Source: an uncultured Candidatus Thioglobus sp. (GTDB taxonomy: Bacteria; Pseudomonadota; Gammaproteobacteria; PS1; Pseudothioglobaceae). From it: DNA of 37,149 bases. The position numbers and the translations under genes were made by a program. The notes beneath the pieces were generated by a model that saw only the letters and a program-made list of their open reading frames with translations, was not told where the DNA came from and made no database searches. Position 1 is the first letter of the stretch, and each line of letters opens with the position of its first letter. The stretch lies in NCBI GenBank assembly GCA_000205985.2, contig GG729997.1:1-37149 (forward strand). Direction: 5' to 3'. Shown piece after piece: positions 8,383-17,284 of this stretch.

Positions 8383-9228
8383 ATGAGTTGGTTAGAAAAA
8401 ATATTACCCTCAATTGGCAGTGGGGTAAAAAAGAACATACCAGAAGGGCTGTGGAGTAAGTGCCCTAAGTGTTCCTCAACATTGTATGAGGAAGAATTAA
8501 AAAAATTAGTCTACGTGTGTCCAAATTGCGACCACCACATGAGAATATCTGCCAGAGTTCGACTTGGAAGTTTTTTGGATGTGGATGGGCAAGAGGAGAT
8601 AGCACCTAATCTAGTAGCCGTTGATCCGCTGAAGTTTAAAGATCAAAAGAAATACAAGGATCGCTATTCTCAAGCACAGAAAAATACAGGTGAAAAAGAC
8701 GCTTTAGTGGTTAAAAAAGGCACACTAAATGGCATGCCAGTTGTGGTGGCTGCGTTTGATTTTAAATTCATGGGCGGCTCGATGGGATCTGTGGTTGGTG
8801 AAAAATTTGTCCGTGCAGCGCAAGAAAGCATGGCAAGCAATTCACCCTTGATTTGTTTTTCAGCATCTGGCGGTGCGCGTATGCAAGAGGGCTTATTTTC
8901 ACTCATGCAAATGTCTAAAACATCGTTGATTTTAAAGTTGTTGGCGGATAAAAAAGTTCCTTTTATTTCAATTTTAACCGACCCTACCATGGGCGGTGTT
9001 TCGGCTAGTTTTGCGATGTTGGGCGATATCCACATTGCCGAGCCTAATGCTCTTATTGGTTTTGCCGGCCCTAGAGTGGTTGAACAAACGGTGCGTGAAA
9101 AACTGCCCGAGGGCTTCCAACGCAGTGAATTTTTGCTTGAAAAAGGTGCGATTGATATGATCGTGCACCGATCCGAATTACGCGATAAAGTTCATCAATT
9201 GCTCAGCGCTTTGATGCACAATGGCTAA
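8383..9228 (+). CDS. accD: Acetyl-CoA carboxylase carboxyltransferase subunit beta
   Basis: AccD is the beta subunit of the carboxyltransferase that, with AccA, moves CO2 from biotin to acetyl-CoA to give malonyl-CoA for fatty acid synthesis. The 281-residue protein has the N-terminal four-cysteine zinc ribbon (C27, C30, C46, C49) and the crotonase-like core with [11 protein letters not shown] and [22 protein letters not shown] before ATG gives a good ribosome site. Its end overlaps fkpB by eight bases, so translation is probably coupled. Confidence 0.97.
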   Translation: MSWLEKILPSIGSGVKKNIPEGLWSKCPKCSSTLYEEELKKLVYVCPNCDHHMRISARVRLGSFLDVDGQEEIAPNLVAVDPLKFKDQKKYKDRYSQAQKNTGEKDALVVKKGTLNGMPVVVAAFDFKFMGGSMGSVVGEKFVRAAQESMASNSPLICFSASGGARMQEGLFSLMQMSKTSLILKLLADKKVPFISILTDPTMGGVSASFAMLGDIHIAEPNALIGFAGPRVVEQTVREKLPEGFQRSEFLLEKGAIDMIVHRSELRDKVHQLLSALMHNG

Positions 9229-9631
9229 ATACAAATTACTTTATAAGCTTAATCATGCTAACGGGGCCTTGGTTGATGAATCAGGTGACACGCCTTTTGA
9301 GTTTGAAATTGGTGATGGACAACTGGATCCTTGTTTAGAATCCTGTATTGAGAATACCAAGATTGGCAAATTGCAAACTTTTTTATTAAGTTACAATGAG
9401 GCTTTTGGCCCAAGTTACGATGAAGCAATTCAAGTGATGAATCGAGAGGAATTCCCTAAAGATATGACGATTGAGCTTGATGCTGCAGTTGAATTTGAAA
9501 CCCCTACGGGTGACGCATACGTTGGTTGTATTGATAAAATCAATGGCAACGACATCACCGTTAATTTTAATCATCCACTGGCAGGTGCTGATGTTTCATT
9601 TCAAGTAGAAATACTTGAAAAAATCGAATGA
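9221..9631 (+). CDS. fkpB: FKBP-type peptidyl-prolyl isomerase, FkpB/SlpA type
   Basis: A 136-residue SlyD-like FKBP prolyl isomerase, a cytoplasmic folding helper. It has the split FKBP fold: an N-terminal strand [14 protein letters not shown], the conserved [15 protein letters not shown], an inserted flap, then [15 protein letters not shown] typical of this family. It lacks the histidine-rich metal-binding tail of SlyD, which favours FkpB. The order fkpB-ispH, with a 4-bp ATGA overlap (9628-9631), is the same as in E. coli and supports the call. Confidence 0.92.
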   Translation: MAKYKLLYKLNHANGALVDESGDTPFEFEIGDGQLDPCLESCIENTKIGKLQTFLLSYNEAFGPSYDEAIQVMNREEFPKDMTIELDAAVEFETPTGDAYVGCIDKINGNDITVNFNHPLAGADVSFQVEILEKIE

Positions 9632-10551
9632 AAGTTCTACTGGCCAATCCACGTGGTTTTTGCGCAGGTGTTGATCGCGCGATTGAAATGGTAGAGCGCG
9701 CATTAGAATTACACGGTGCCCCCATTTATGTGCGCCACGAGGTTGTGCATAACAAGTTCGTTGTTAATGAGTTAAAATCCAAAGGCGCCATTTTTGTTGA
9801 AGAAATTGATGAAGTGCCACGGGGGAAAGTGGTTATTTTTAGTGCACACGGTGTGTCACAAGCCGTGCGCAAACAAGCGCAAGACATTGGTGCTATTATT
9901 TATGACGCCACTTGCCCTTTGGTTACGAAAGTGCACAAAGAGGTAACACGTAAGCAGAAACAAAAGCACAACGTCATTCTAATTGGTCACGAAGGCCATC
10001 CAGAAGTAGAGGGAACGTTAGGGCAGTCGAGTGGCGATCAAACGGTGCAATTGGTGGAAACAATTAGTGACGTTGAAAATTTAGAAATCTCAACAGATGA
10101 TGTTTCCTATACCACGCAAACTACTTTGTCAGTGGACGATACCCAGAAAATTGTACAAGCGTTAAAAGAAAAAATTCCCAACATTCAAGCACCTAAAAAA
10201 GACGATATTTGTTACGCCACACAGAATCGACAAGACGCAGTTAAAGCTTTAATGGAGTCTTGTGATGTATTATTGGTATTAGGGTCAAATAATTCATCAA
10301 ATTCAAATCGGCTTAAAGAAATTGCTAAAAAAATGAATAAACCTGCCTATTTAATTGATGGCATCGATGACATAGATGTAGGGTGGATTGAAGGTGTCGA
10401 AACCGTGGGCGTAACGGCCGGTGCTTCAGCGCCCGAAGTATTAGTACAAGAGGTAGTTGATTGTTTGCTCGATAAGGGTGCTACTGAAGTTGTTGAGGTG
10501 AGTGGAGTAAAAGAGGATGTGCACTTCCCAGTGCCAGGAGAATTAAGATAA
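9628..10551 (+). CDS. ispH: 4-hydroxy-3-methylbut-2-enyl diphosphate reductase
   Basis: IspH (LytB) is the last enzyme of the MEP isoprenoid pathway and makes IPP and DMAPP with an oxygen-sensitive iron-sulfur cluster. The 307-residue protein has the three conserved cluster cysteines: C12 in [10 protein letters not shown]96 in DATCPLV, and C195 in [19 protein letters not shown] and [11 protein letters not shown] are also family signatures. Its start overlaps fkpB by four bases. It is the last gene of the tight hemE-to-ispH run; the next gene starts 37 bp later. Confidence 0.97.
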   Translation: MKVLLANPRGFCAGVDRAIEMVERALELHGAPIYVRHEVVHNKFVVNELKSKGAIFVEEIDEVPRGKVVIFSAHGVSQAVRKQAQDIGAIIYDATCPLVTKVHKEVTRKQKQKHNVILIGHEGHPEVEGTLGQSSGDQTVQLVETISDVENLEISTDDVSYTTQTTLSVDDTQKIVQALKEKIPNIQAPKKDDICYATQNRQDAVKALMESCDVLLVLGSNNSSNSNRLKEIAKKMNKPAYLIDGIDDIDVGWIEGVETVGVTAGASAPEVLVQEVVDCLLDKGATEVVEVSGVKEDVHFPVPGELR

Positions 10552-10588
10552 AAATACAAGATTTATAAACTATTAGGAGAAGTTAAAA

Positions 10589-11530
10589 ATGTCAAAAACA
10601 GCACTTATTTGTGGATCGTATGCCTTTGATAGCATTATGGTTTTTCACGATCATTTTAAAAACCACATTCTGCCAGATAAAGTACACATGATTAATGTGT
10701 CATTTTTGGTGCCAACCATGCGCAAAGAGTTTGGCGGTTGTGCAGGCAACATCGCCTATAATTTGCATTTATTGGGAGCTAACTCAATACCCATGGCAAC
10801 CGTAGGTGAAGATTTTGCACCGTATCTTAGTTGGATGGAGCGACACCACATGAACACCAAGCATATTAAAGTGATTGAAGATGCGTACACTGGGCAGGCA
10901 TTCATTACCACCGATATGGACGACAATCAAATCACCGCTTTTCATCCGGGCGCAATGGGCGAGTCGCATCAAAACAAAGTAAGTGACGCGAGCAATGCTG
11001 ACATTGGCATCGTTTCTCCCGACGGACGTGACGGCATGATTGAGCACGCGCAACAATTTCATGAGGCACAAATTCCATTTATTTTTGATCCGGGTCAGGG
11101 CTTGCCCATGTTTTCAGGAGAGGAGCTGATTACTTTTATTGAACAAGCGACTTACGTGGCCATGAACGATTATGAGTCACAAATGTTGCAAGATAAAACT
11201 GGGTTAGATTTAGCAACCCTTGCTTCCAAAGTAGAGGCGTTTATTGTTACTAAGGGCGGTGAAGGCTCTGAAATCTATTCGTCTGGTGAAGTGATCAACA
11301 TTGCACCGGCTAAAGCAGACGCTACTCAAGATCCGACCGGTTGTGGTGATGCCTATCGAGCAGGTTTGTTGTTCGGTATCATGAATGACTTGAGCTGGAA
11401 AGCCACAGGCCAATTAGCAGGGTTATTAGGCGCTATCAAAATTGCACACCCAGGTACACAAAATCACAGCTTTACGTTGGCAGATATTGAGAAATTGTAT
11501 CAAGATAATTATGGAGAATCTTTATTTTGA
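10589..11530 (+). CDS. PfkB-family carbohydrate or nucleoside kinase (adenosine kinase-like)
   Basis: A 313-residue ribokinase/PfkB-family kinase. Near the N terminus, EFGGCAGNIAYNLHLLGA is the substrate-side glycine motif. DPTGCGDAYRAGLLFG near the C terminus is the family's anion hole, with the aspartate of GCGD as catalytic base. The GCGDAYRAG form is seen in adenosine- and sugar-kinase-like members, but the sequence alone does not fix the substrate. AGGAGAAGTTAAAA before ATG is a good ribosome site. It lies 37 bp after ispH and may be read from the same transcript. Confidence 0.88.
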   Translation: MSKTALICGSYAFDSIMVFHDHFKNHILPDKVHMINVSFLVPTMRKEFGGCAGNIAYNLHLLGANSIPMATVGEDFAPYLSWMERHHMNTKHIKVIEDAYTGQAFITTDMDDNQITAFHPGAMGESHQNKVSDASNADIGIVSPDGRDGMIEHAQQFHEAQIPFIFDPGQGLPMFSGEELITFIEQATYVAMNDYESQMLQDKTGLDLATLASKVEAFIVTKGGEGSEIYSSGEVINIAPAKADATQDPTGCGDAYRAGLLFGIMNDLSWKATGQLAGLLGAIKIAHPGTQNHSFTLADIEKLYQDNYGESLF

Positions 11531-11598
11531 GCTTAAGGATTATTAAGGTAATAATTATTTTTTTAATAACATACTAAAATGATCGGTTATTATTAGTC

Positions 11599-11643
11599 TA
11601 TAATGAAGCTTGATTTAAAAATAAAAACCCCTCTGGACAGAGG
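11599..11643 (+). promoter_or_regulatory. -10 box and hairpin masking the ribosome-binding site of the wHTH gene
   Basis: TATAAT at 11599-11604 lies 44 bp before the ATG at 11649. CCTCT (11630-11634) pairs with AGAGG (11639-11643) across a GGAC loop. AGAGG is also the apparent ribosome-binding sequence, so the short hairpin would hide it. No clear -35 box is seen. Confidence 0.4.
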
Positions 11644-11648
11644 ATAAG

Positions 11649-11930
11649 ATGAAAGCACTAGAAAAATTATTTGAATTAAGACGCTCACTAGCGACATACG
11701 AACGTGAACTGGGTTTCGACAAATTATCAGAAGTTGAAAAGTCAGTGCTGGAATTTGTGATGCACACAGAAAATGCCAATATTACTGCCATTACTAAAGA
11801 TCAATATTTTTTAAAATATTCTTTATCCACCATTAAAAGAGCCGTTGGTACTTTACTGGATGAAAAAATGATCAATGCAAATCAGTCAAGTGTTGATAGG
11901 CGTTCAATGTTGTTGAGCTATAACAAGTAA
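11649..11930 (+). CDS. Small winged-helix DNA-binding protein
   Basis: A 93-residue protein. An N-terminal helix (LEKLFELRRSLATYERELGF) leads into a winged-helix-like region: LSEVEKSVLEFVM as first helix, ITKDQYFLKYSLSTIKRAVGTLLDEKMI as the turn and recognition helices, and a short wing with DRRS before the end. The pattern resembles small MarR-type regulators. The final DRRSMLLSY recalls the MarR wing. Target and ligand are unknown. It lies just upstream of a membrane-protein frame in the same reading frame, so the two may act together. Confidence 0.7.
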   Translation: MKALEKLFELRRSLATYERELGFDKLSEVEKSVLEFVMHTENANITAITKDQYFLKYSLSTIKRAVGTLLDEKMINANQSSVDRRSMLLSYNK

Positions 11931-12008
11931 GAGTTTATAAGTTTTCAACTTCCTCCGCACGGCGTTTATTTTGCAATTCATTCAGCACATGTATTTGCTT
12001 TTTTAGCT

Positions 12009-12515
12009 GTGTTTATCGCTAGAATGGCCATTGTTCCTTTTGATTATGCGGATTTATCCATTGGTAATTACTTATGGTTGCCAATCGGTGCCAGTATATT
12101 GTCGTACCTGTTGTTCGGCTTTAAGACATTTTTCGGTGTTTTTATTGGGTTTGCATTGGCAACTATTATTCTTAAAGGTTCTTTTGATGCAGTTTCTATT
12201 TTCAGTTGGTTAGGCAGGTTGTCCAGCAGTTTGGCGCCGATTGTTGCCATTATGATGATGAGATTTTTTCATTTATCGGACTTTTTTGACTCTAGAAAAG
12301 TCAACTTTGCTCACATTGTGTTTTTGGTGATTTTATCTTCATTGGTAAGCACATTGGCAAAATTCTTCATCTATCCAATTAATGAGGCAACAATTTCTAA
12401 TCCAGTTGTTTTTATTCAATCCTACTTGCTGGGGGATGTTATCGGTGGCATTGTGTTCATTTATATCGCCGTTAAAGTTTTTGTACCATTAATGGTTAAA
12501 AATAAGCTAATTTAG
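12009..12515 (+). CDS. MASE1-like integral membrane protein, start codon uncertain
   Basis: Read from a GTG at 12009, the product has 168 residues and about five or six membrane segments. WLPIGASILSYLLFGFKTFFGVFIG and a late LLGDVIGGIVFIYIAV resemble MASE1 sensory membrane domains, but no output domain follows. The frame stays open and protein-like upstream (LPPHGVYFAIHSAHVFAFLAVFI) back to the wHTH stop at 11928-11930, with no ATG, GTG or TTG in that stretch and no ribosome site before 12009. The true start is therefore unclear: a rare codon, readthrough, or decay. Its end overlaps the convergent mfd end by nine bases. Confidence 0.65.
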   Translation: MFIARMAIVPFDYADLSIGNYLWLPIGASILSYLLFGFKTFFGVFIGFALATIILKGSFDAVSIFSWLGRLSSSLAPIVAIMMMRFFHLSDFFDSRKVNFAHIVFLVILSSLVSTLAKFFIYPINEATISNPVVFIQSYLLGDVIGGIVFIYIAVKVFVPLMVKNKLI

Positions 12516-15500
12516 CTTTTTTAGTAAATTTTCTACTAACCCTATTCTCCTGATGTCTCCAGGCATACTTTCATGATAAATAAGCTGATCCTGCCCCTTT
12601 AATTGGTATGTTTTTGGCTGTTTTTGGATTAAATGTATGATTTTGATTGGTTCAACCGTGGTTTTCTTGTTAAAAACAAGGTGCGCCTTGTCGTCATAGA
12701 TGCTGATTTTATCAATTCCGATTTTTTCAGAAAAAAGTTTTAAGCTGCTGGCTGCAAATAGATTTTTAGTTGCATCTGGCAATAAGCCAAAACGGTCAAT
12801 CATTTCAATCTGTAAGTCTTTAAGCTCGTTGTTGTCTTTTGCACTAGCAATGCGTTTGTACAACACCAAACGCTCGTGCACATCAACCAAATAAGTATCG
12901 GGAATAATTGAAGCAATGCCAGTGTCAATTTGGATTTCATGGTTGATGGGGTCTTCTGGATTGATTTGCCTGCCTGCACGCATCGCATCAATGGTGCGTT
13001 TGAGTAGATCGTGGTACAGATTAAAACCAATTTCACTGATTTTTCCGGATTGATTATCACCTAATAAGTCACCTGCACCACGAATTTCAAGGTCGTGATT
13101 AGCGAGCATAAACCCTGCGCCTAATTCTTCTAACGACTCAATGGCATCAAGGCGTTTTTTGGCGTTTTTGCTCAGAGATTGATGCGATTTAATCACTAAG
13201 TATGCATAAGCCCTATGATGCGATCGTCCAACGCGTCCACGCAGTTGGTGCAGTTGTGCCAGACCAAAGTTTTGTGCGTTGTTGATAATAATGGTATTTG
13301 CATTGGGGATATCAATGCCCGTTTCGATAATCGTAGTGCACACTAGAATTTGAAAACGACCGTGATAAAAATCACTCATAATACGCTCAAGCTCTTTGCT
13401 AGGCATTTGCCCGTGAGCAATGCGTACGTGGATATTCGGCATCAGGTCTTTAAGTATTTGTGCCATGTTATCAATGGAGTCGATGTCATTATGCAAAACG
13501 AATATTTGCCCACCACGGTGTAATTCTCGTGAACAAGCTTCTTTGACAGTGTTGTCGTTCCATTCGTTAACAAAAGTTTGAATAGCACTGCGCCCTTGAG
13601 GTGGCGTGGCAATAATGGAAAGTTCGCGCAAAGAACCTAGCGCCATGTTTAGCGTGCGCGGAATCGGGGTGGCGGTCATGGTTAAGATGTCACTTTGTCC
13701 GCGGAATTTTTTTAGACTTTCTTTTTGTTTGACTCCAAACCGATGCTCTTCATCGATGATAACTAGGCCAAGGTTTTTGTATTTAATGCTGCCTTGAATC
13801 AGTTTGTGCGTGCCAATGATAATGTCAATTTTTCCTTCAAGCAGTAATAATTTAATTTGTTTTTGCTCTTTAGGCGTTTGAAAACGAGACAGTGAAGAAA
13901 TTTCAATTGGGTAATTAATAAATCGATCTGCAAACGACTGATGGTGCTGATTTGCCAACAACGTAGTGGGTACTAATATTGCTACTTGTTTGCCCGACTC
14001 TACCGCTATGAAGGCAGCTCGCATGGCGATTTCGGTTTTACCAAAGCCTACATCACCACACACCAAGCGATCCATGGGTTTGGTTGATTGCATGTCCGCC
14101 AAGACTTCTTCCATGGTTTTTAATTGGTCTGGAGTTTCTTCAAATGGAAAGCTGGCAACAAATGAGGAGTAAGAATCTGTAGGTTCTGGAAAAGCAAACC
14201 CTGTTTGTGATTGTCGTTTGGCATAAATTTCTAAAAGTTCGGCGGCAATGTCATGCAAAGCTTCAGATGCTTTTTTCTTAGCCTTGCTCCATTGGTTGGT
14301 GCCAAGTTTATGCAGTGGTGCGCTGTCAGGAGATGCGCCAGAGTAGCGCGAAATTAAATTAAGCGAAGTCATTGGCACCATTAGTTTTGAGCCATTGGCA
14401 TACTCAAGCATCAGGAAGTCTTGTGTTTGAGCATCAAAGGTTTGTGTTTTTAAACCTAAGTAGCGACCCACGCCATAGTTTTCATGCACAATCGGATCGC
14501 CAATTTGAATCTCGACCAAACTTTTAATGGCCTCGTCAAAGTCCTTGTGTTTAGCGCGTCGGCGTCGTTGCTGTTTAACCACATCTGCACCAAATAAATT
14601 AGCCTCAGTGACAATGGCAATGTCGTTCGTTAACAAACCTTCGCTAAGGTTAGCGTTAGTAATGCAAAGAGTTTGTTTGCAGGAGCTGAAGTCTTGCCAG
14701 TGCTTAACACTAAGAGGAGTTAACTGGTGGTTGTTGAGTAGATCAGTGAGAACGCTTTGTCTGCCTTCAGACTCGCAAACAATGAGAATTCTGCCTTTAA
14801 ATTTTTTAGTAAAGTTTAAAAATTTAGCCAAAGGATTTTTAGCCTGAGCCTCAATGCGTAACGGAGGCAATAGTTTAGAAATAAAATTTATACCGTGTTT
14901 ATTGTTTTCTAATTTTGAATTGCCAACCAGTAATTGTTGTCGCTGTTTGATTTCACCAAAGAGTTGATCTTTGTTTAAAAAAACTTGATCAAAATCCAGT
15001 GGCAGCCTGTCTAAGTTACTTTTTGCATTTTTGTGTCTTGTGTGCAGATCGCCATAAGTTTGGTCAACCAGAGTACTGAATCCCTGATTAGTGGCAACAA
15101 CAGTATTGTGCGGTAAATAGTCAAAGAGAGTATTGGTGTGATTAAAAAACAACGATAAATAAAACTCAATACCACTCGGTAATCGAGATTCACTCACTTC
15201 AGTGAAAATAAAATCATCAGTATTATTAAAAGCTTTTAAGTAATTTTTCTTAAAAACTTCAATGCTGGTTGTATCCGTTGCGAACTCTCTAGCGGGCAAG
15301 AGTGAGATTTGATCAATTAATTCAATGGAGCGTTGTGTTGAGGGATCAAACGTTCTGATGGACTCTATTTCTTGGTCAAATAAATCAATGCGGTAGGGAG
15401 ATTTGGCACCCATGGGGTACAGGTCAACCAGTGAACCTTTGATGTTAAATTCGCCGTGTTCCATTACCGTAGTAACACGATGGTAGCCAATCTTTAGTAA

Positions 15501-15938
15501 TTTTTCACTAAAATTATGCATCTCTAATTCATCACCAGATTCCAGACTAAAGCTGTATTTTTTGCTGAATTCTAACGGGCATAGGTGTTGAGACAGCGAC
15601 TCCAAAGTAGTAATTACAATCCCTTGTTTTAGGTCTTGCAGTTTTGATAGGGTCGTAAGTCGGTTGGAGGTAATGTCAGGATGCGGTGAAAAATGGTCAA
15701 AAGCAAGCACTTCCCAATTGTCAAATCTGAGTATGTCTAAATCATTATTATAAAAATTAAGCGCCTTGTACAAGTGGTTGTAATGGCCAATGTCATTGGC
15801 AATTAGCAGTACAACTTGCTGTTGAGCGCTGACGTATTCGATGAGCGCTAAGGCTTGAGCGCTACCGTACAGTGATCCCCAATATATTTTTTGTCCTAAC
15901 TGAAAGGTGTGCGCATCCTGCGAATAGAGGTGAGGCAT
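12507..15938 (-). CDS. mfd: Transcription-repair coupling factor
   Basis: Mfd removes RNA polymerase stalled at DNA lesions and recruits UvrA. The 1143-residue protein has a UvrB-like N-terminal region, an RNA-polymerase-interaction domain around IQIGDPIVHENYGVGRYLGL, then superfamily 2 helicase motifs: GDVGFGKTE (Walker A, near residue 630), IDEEH (Walker B), TATPIPRTL, and QLHQLRGRVGRS. The C-terminal TRCF domain follows. Length is normal and no break is visible. It starts two bases after maf ends, so the two are co-transcribed. Confidence 0.97.
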   Translation of the reverse strand: MPHLYSQDAHTFQLGQKIYWGSLYGSAQALALIEYVSAQQQVVLLIANDIGHYNHLYKALNFYNNDLDILRFDNWEVLAFDHFSPHPDITSNRLTTLSKLQDLKQGIVITTLESLSQHLCPLEFSKKYSFSLESGDELEMHNFSEKLLKIGYHRVTTVMEHGEFNIKGSLVDLYPMGAKSPYRIDLFDQEIESIRTFDPSTQRSIELIDQISLLPAREFATDTTSIEVFKKNYLKAFNNTDDFIFTEVSESRLPSGIEFYLSLFFNHTNTLFDYLPHNTVVATNQGFSTLVDQTYGDLHTRHKNAKSNLDRLPLDFDQVFLNKDQLFGEIKQRQQLLVGNSKLENNKHGINFISKLLPPLRIEAQAKNPLAKFLNFTKKFKGRILIVCESEGRQSVLTDLLNNHQLTPLSVKHWQDFSSCKQTLCITNANLSEGLLTNDIAIVTEANLFGADVVKQQRRRRAKHKDFDEAIKSLVEIQIGDPIVHENYGVGRYLGLKTQTFDAQTQDFLMLEYANGSKLMVPMTSLNLISRYSGASPDSAPLHKLGTNQWSKAKKKASEALHDIAAELLEIYAKRQSQTGFAFPEPTDSYSSFVASFPFEETPDQLKTMEEVLADMQSTKPMDRLVCGDVGFGKTEIAMRAAFIAVESGKQVAILVPTTLLANQHHQSFADRFINYPIEISSLSRFQTPKEQKQIKLLLLEGKIDIIIGTHKLIQGSIKYKNLGLVIIDEEHRFGVKQKESLKKFRGQSDILTMTATPIPRTLNMALGSLRELSIIATPPQGRSAIQTFVNEWNDNTVKEACSRELHRGGQIFVLHNDIDSIDNMAQILKDLMPNIHVRIAHGQMPSKELERIMSDFYHGRFQILVCTTIIETGIDIPNANTIIINNAQNFGLAQLHQLRGRVGRSHHRAYAYLVIKSHQSLSKNAKKRLDAIESLEELGAGFMLANHDLEIRGAGDLLGDNQSGKISEIGFNLYHDLLKRTIDAMRAGRQINPEDPINHEIQIDTGIASIIPDTYLVDVHERLVLYKRIASAKDNNELKDLQIEMIDRFGLLPDATKNLFAASSLKLFSEKIGIDKISIYDDKAHLVFNKKTTVEPIKIIHLIQKQPKTYQLKGQDQLIYHESMPGDIRRIGLVENLLKKLN

Positions 15939-15939
15939 C

Positions 15940-16536
15940 TTAGCTGGTTAGAATATCAACGCCTTCATTTTCCAGCATTTTAATGAGTTGAATCAAAGGC
16001 AGTCCAATCAGAGCATTTGGATCATCGCCTTCTAATCGCTCAAATAAGCCAATGCCCAATGCCTCAGATTTAAAGCTACCGGCACAGTTATAAGGTTGTT
16101 CTTTTTTAAGATAATGATTAATTTGAGTGTTTGTTAATGTTTTAAAAACCACTTTAAAAGTTTCCACAATTGTCTGTATATTGCCGGTATTTGTATTTAA
16201 AAGTGTTAAACCAGTAAGAAAAGTAACCGTATTACCAGAACTTTGTTGCAGTTGTTTGAATGCATTTTCATGAGTGATTGGCTTGGTCAGAATTTTATCT
16301 TTGGAATTCATTCCACCGGCTAAAGTGGCTACTTGATCTGAGGCGATGATTAGTCCACTTTTAGTTTTTGCCACTTCGCGTGCTTTTTCTTGACTAAGGC
16401 GATGCACTAATTGCTCAGGCGTTTCACCTGGTTGTTGCGATTCATTAATATCAGGCGCATGCGTTGAGAACTCCAAACCAAGTTTGGTTAGCAATTCTTT
16501 TCTAAAAGGCGACGATGAAGCAAGAATTAACGACAC
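15940..16536 (-). CDS. maf: Maf-family nucleotide pyrophosphatase, YceF-like
   Basis: A 198-residue Maf/HAM1-fold hydrolase. It has the N-terminal LILASSSPFRKELL signature, the QEKAREVA helix, and the catalytic ASDQVA (D67), ending with GLPLIQLIKMLENEG. The proline-rich early region (APDINESQQPGETPEQLV) is closer to YceF, which hydrolyses 7-methyl-GTP in E. coli, than to the septum-linked YhdE type. It may clear modified nucleotides. It shares a transcript with mfd. Confidence 0.9.
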   Translation of the reverse strand: MSLILASSSPFRKELLTKLGLEFSTHAPDINESQQPGETPEQLVHRLSQEKAREVAKTKSGLIIASDQVATLAGGMNSKDKILTKPITHENAFKQLQQSSGNTVTFLTGLTLLNTNTGNIQTIVETFKVVFKTLTNTQINHYLKKEQPYNCAGSFKSEALGIGLFERLEGDDPNALIGLPLIQLIKMLENEGVDILTS

Positions 16537-16592
16537 TATGAGTGATGATGTTTGTAAAATAGTTACATTTTACTTTACTTGAAGCCTCTCTC

Positions 16593-17078
16593 ATGCGATT
16601 ATCCATCATCGTTGCCATGGACGATAACCAGTTAATTGGTAAAAATAATGCTTTGCCTTGGCATTTACCTGCTGATTTGGGTTATTTTAAAAAAGTTACC
16701 ACTGGAAAAACAGTACTCATGGGCCGTAAAACTTACGAGTCTATTGGTAGACCGCTGCCTAATCGTCGCAATGTAATTGTGAGTCGTAATACTAATTTTA
16801 AAGCTGATGGTTGTGAGGTGGTGAGCAGTATTGATGCTGCTTTAAAGCTGGCTAAAGACGACAGCGAGGTCATGGTGATGGGAGGCGCTTCTTTTTATGA
16901 GCAAATGTTACCCAGTGTGGATCGACTCTACATTACTCAAATTGAGGGCGAGTATCAAGGCGATGCTCATTTTCCAAAATTTGATCGCGGTAAATTTAGC
17001 GAAGTGAGTCGAGAGTCGCACACGGCTGATGAAAAAAATCAGCACACGTATCATTTTACAATTTTAGACAGGATTTAG
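16593..17078 (+). CDS. folA: Dihydrofolate reductase
   Basis: DHFR reduces dihydrofolate with NADPH, keeping tetrahydrofolate available for thymidylate, purine and formyl-Met synthesis. The 161-residue protein has the usual N-terminal IIVAMDDNQLIGKNNALPWHLPADL, with the catalytic D28, the NADPH-binding MGRKTYESIG, and VMGGASFYEQMLP. Length is typical of chromosomal DHFR. It is divergent from maf and is followed two bases later by a small lipoprotein gene. Confidence 0.97.
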   Translation: MRLSIIVAMDDNQLIGKNNALPWHLPADLGYFKKVTTGKTVLMGRKTYESIGRPLPNRRNVIVSRNTNFKADGCEVVSSIDAALKLAKDDSEVMVMGGASFYEQMLPSVDRLYITQIEGEYQGDAHFPKFDRGKFSEVSRESHTADEKNQHTYHFTILDRI

Positions 17079-17080
17079 TT

Positions 17081-17263
17081 GTGTTGAGATTAATGTCGTT
17101 ATTGTTTGCCATGCTGTTGTTATCAAGTTGCGTATTAACTAAGGTAGTGACAGTGCCCATGAGGGTTGGCGGCGCAATTATTTCTGTTATTCCTGTTGTA
17201 GGAGAAGGCATTGACGAGGCTATTGATGACACCGCTGATGTGATCGATGCAATTCCTATTTAA
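17081..17263 (+). CDS. Small lipoprotein of unknown function
   Basis: A 60-residue product with a GTG start two bases after the folA stop. The first 16 residues are a signal peptide ending in the lipobox LSSC, so C17 is the probable lipid-bearing residue. The remainder (VTVPMRVGGAIISVIPVVGEG, then an acidic DEAIDDTADVIDAIPI) resembles a widespread family of tiny proteobacterial lipoproteins; I recall the label DUF6726 but could not check it. It is likely anchored in a membrane. Its end converges on gltB 21 bp away. Confidence 0.75.
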   Translation: MLRLMSLLFAMLLLSSCVLTKVVTVPMRVGGAIISVIPVVGEGIDEAIDDTADVIDAIPI

Positions 17264-17284
17264 TCAATGTATTCGTTGATGGCG

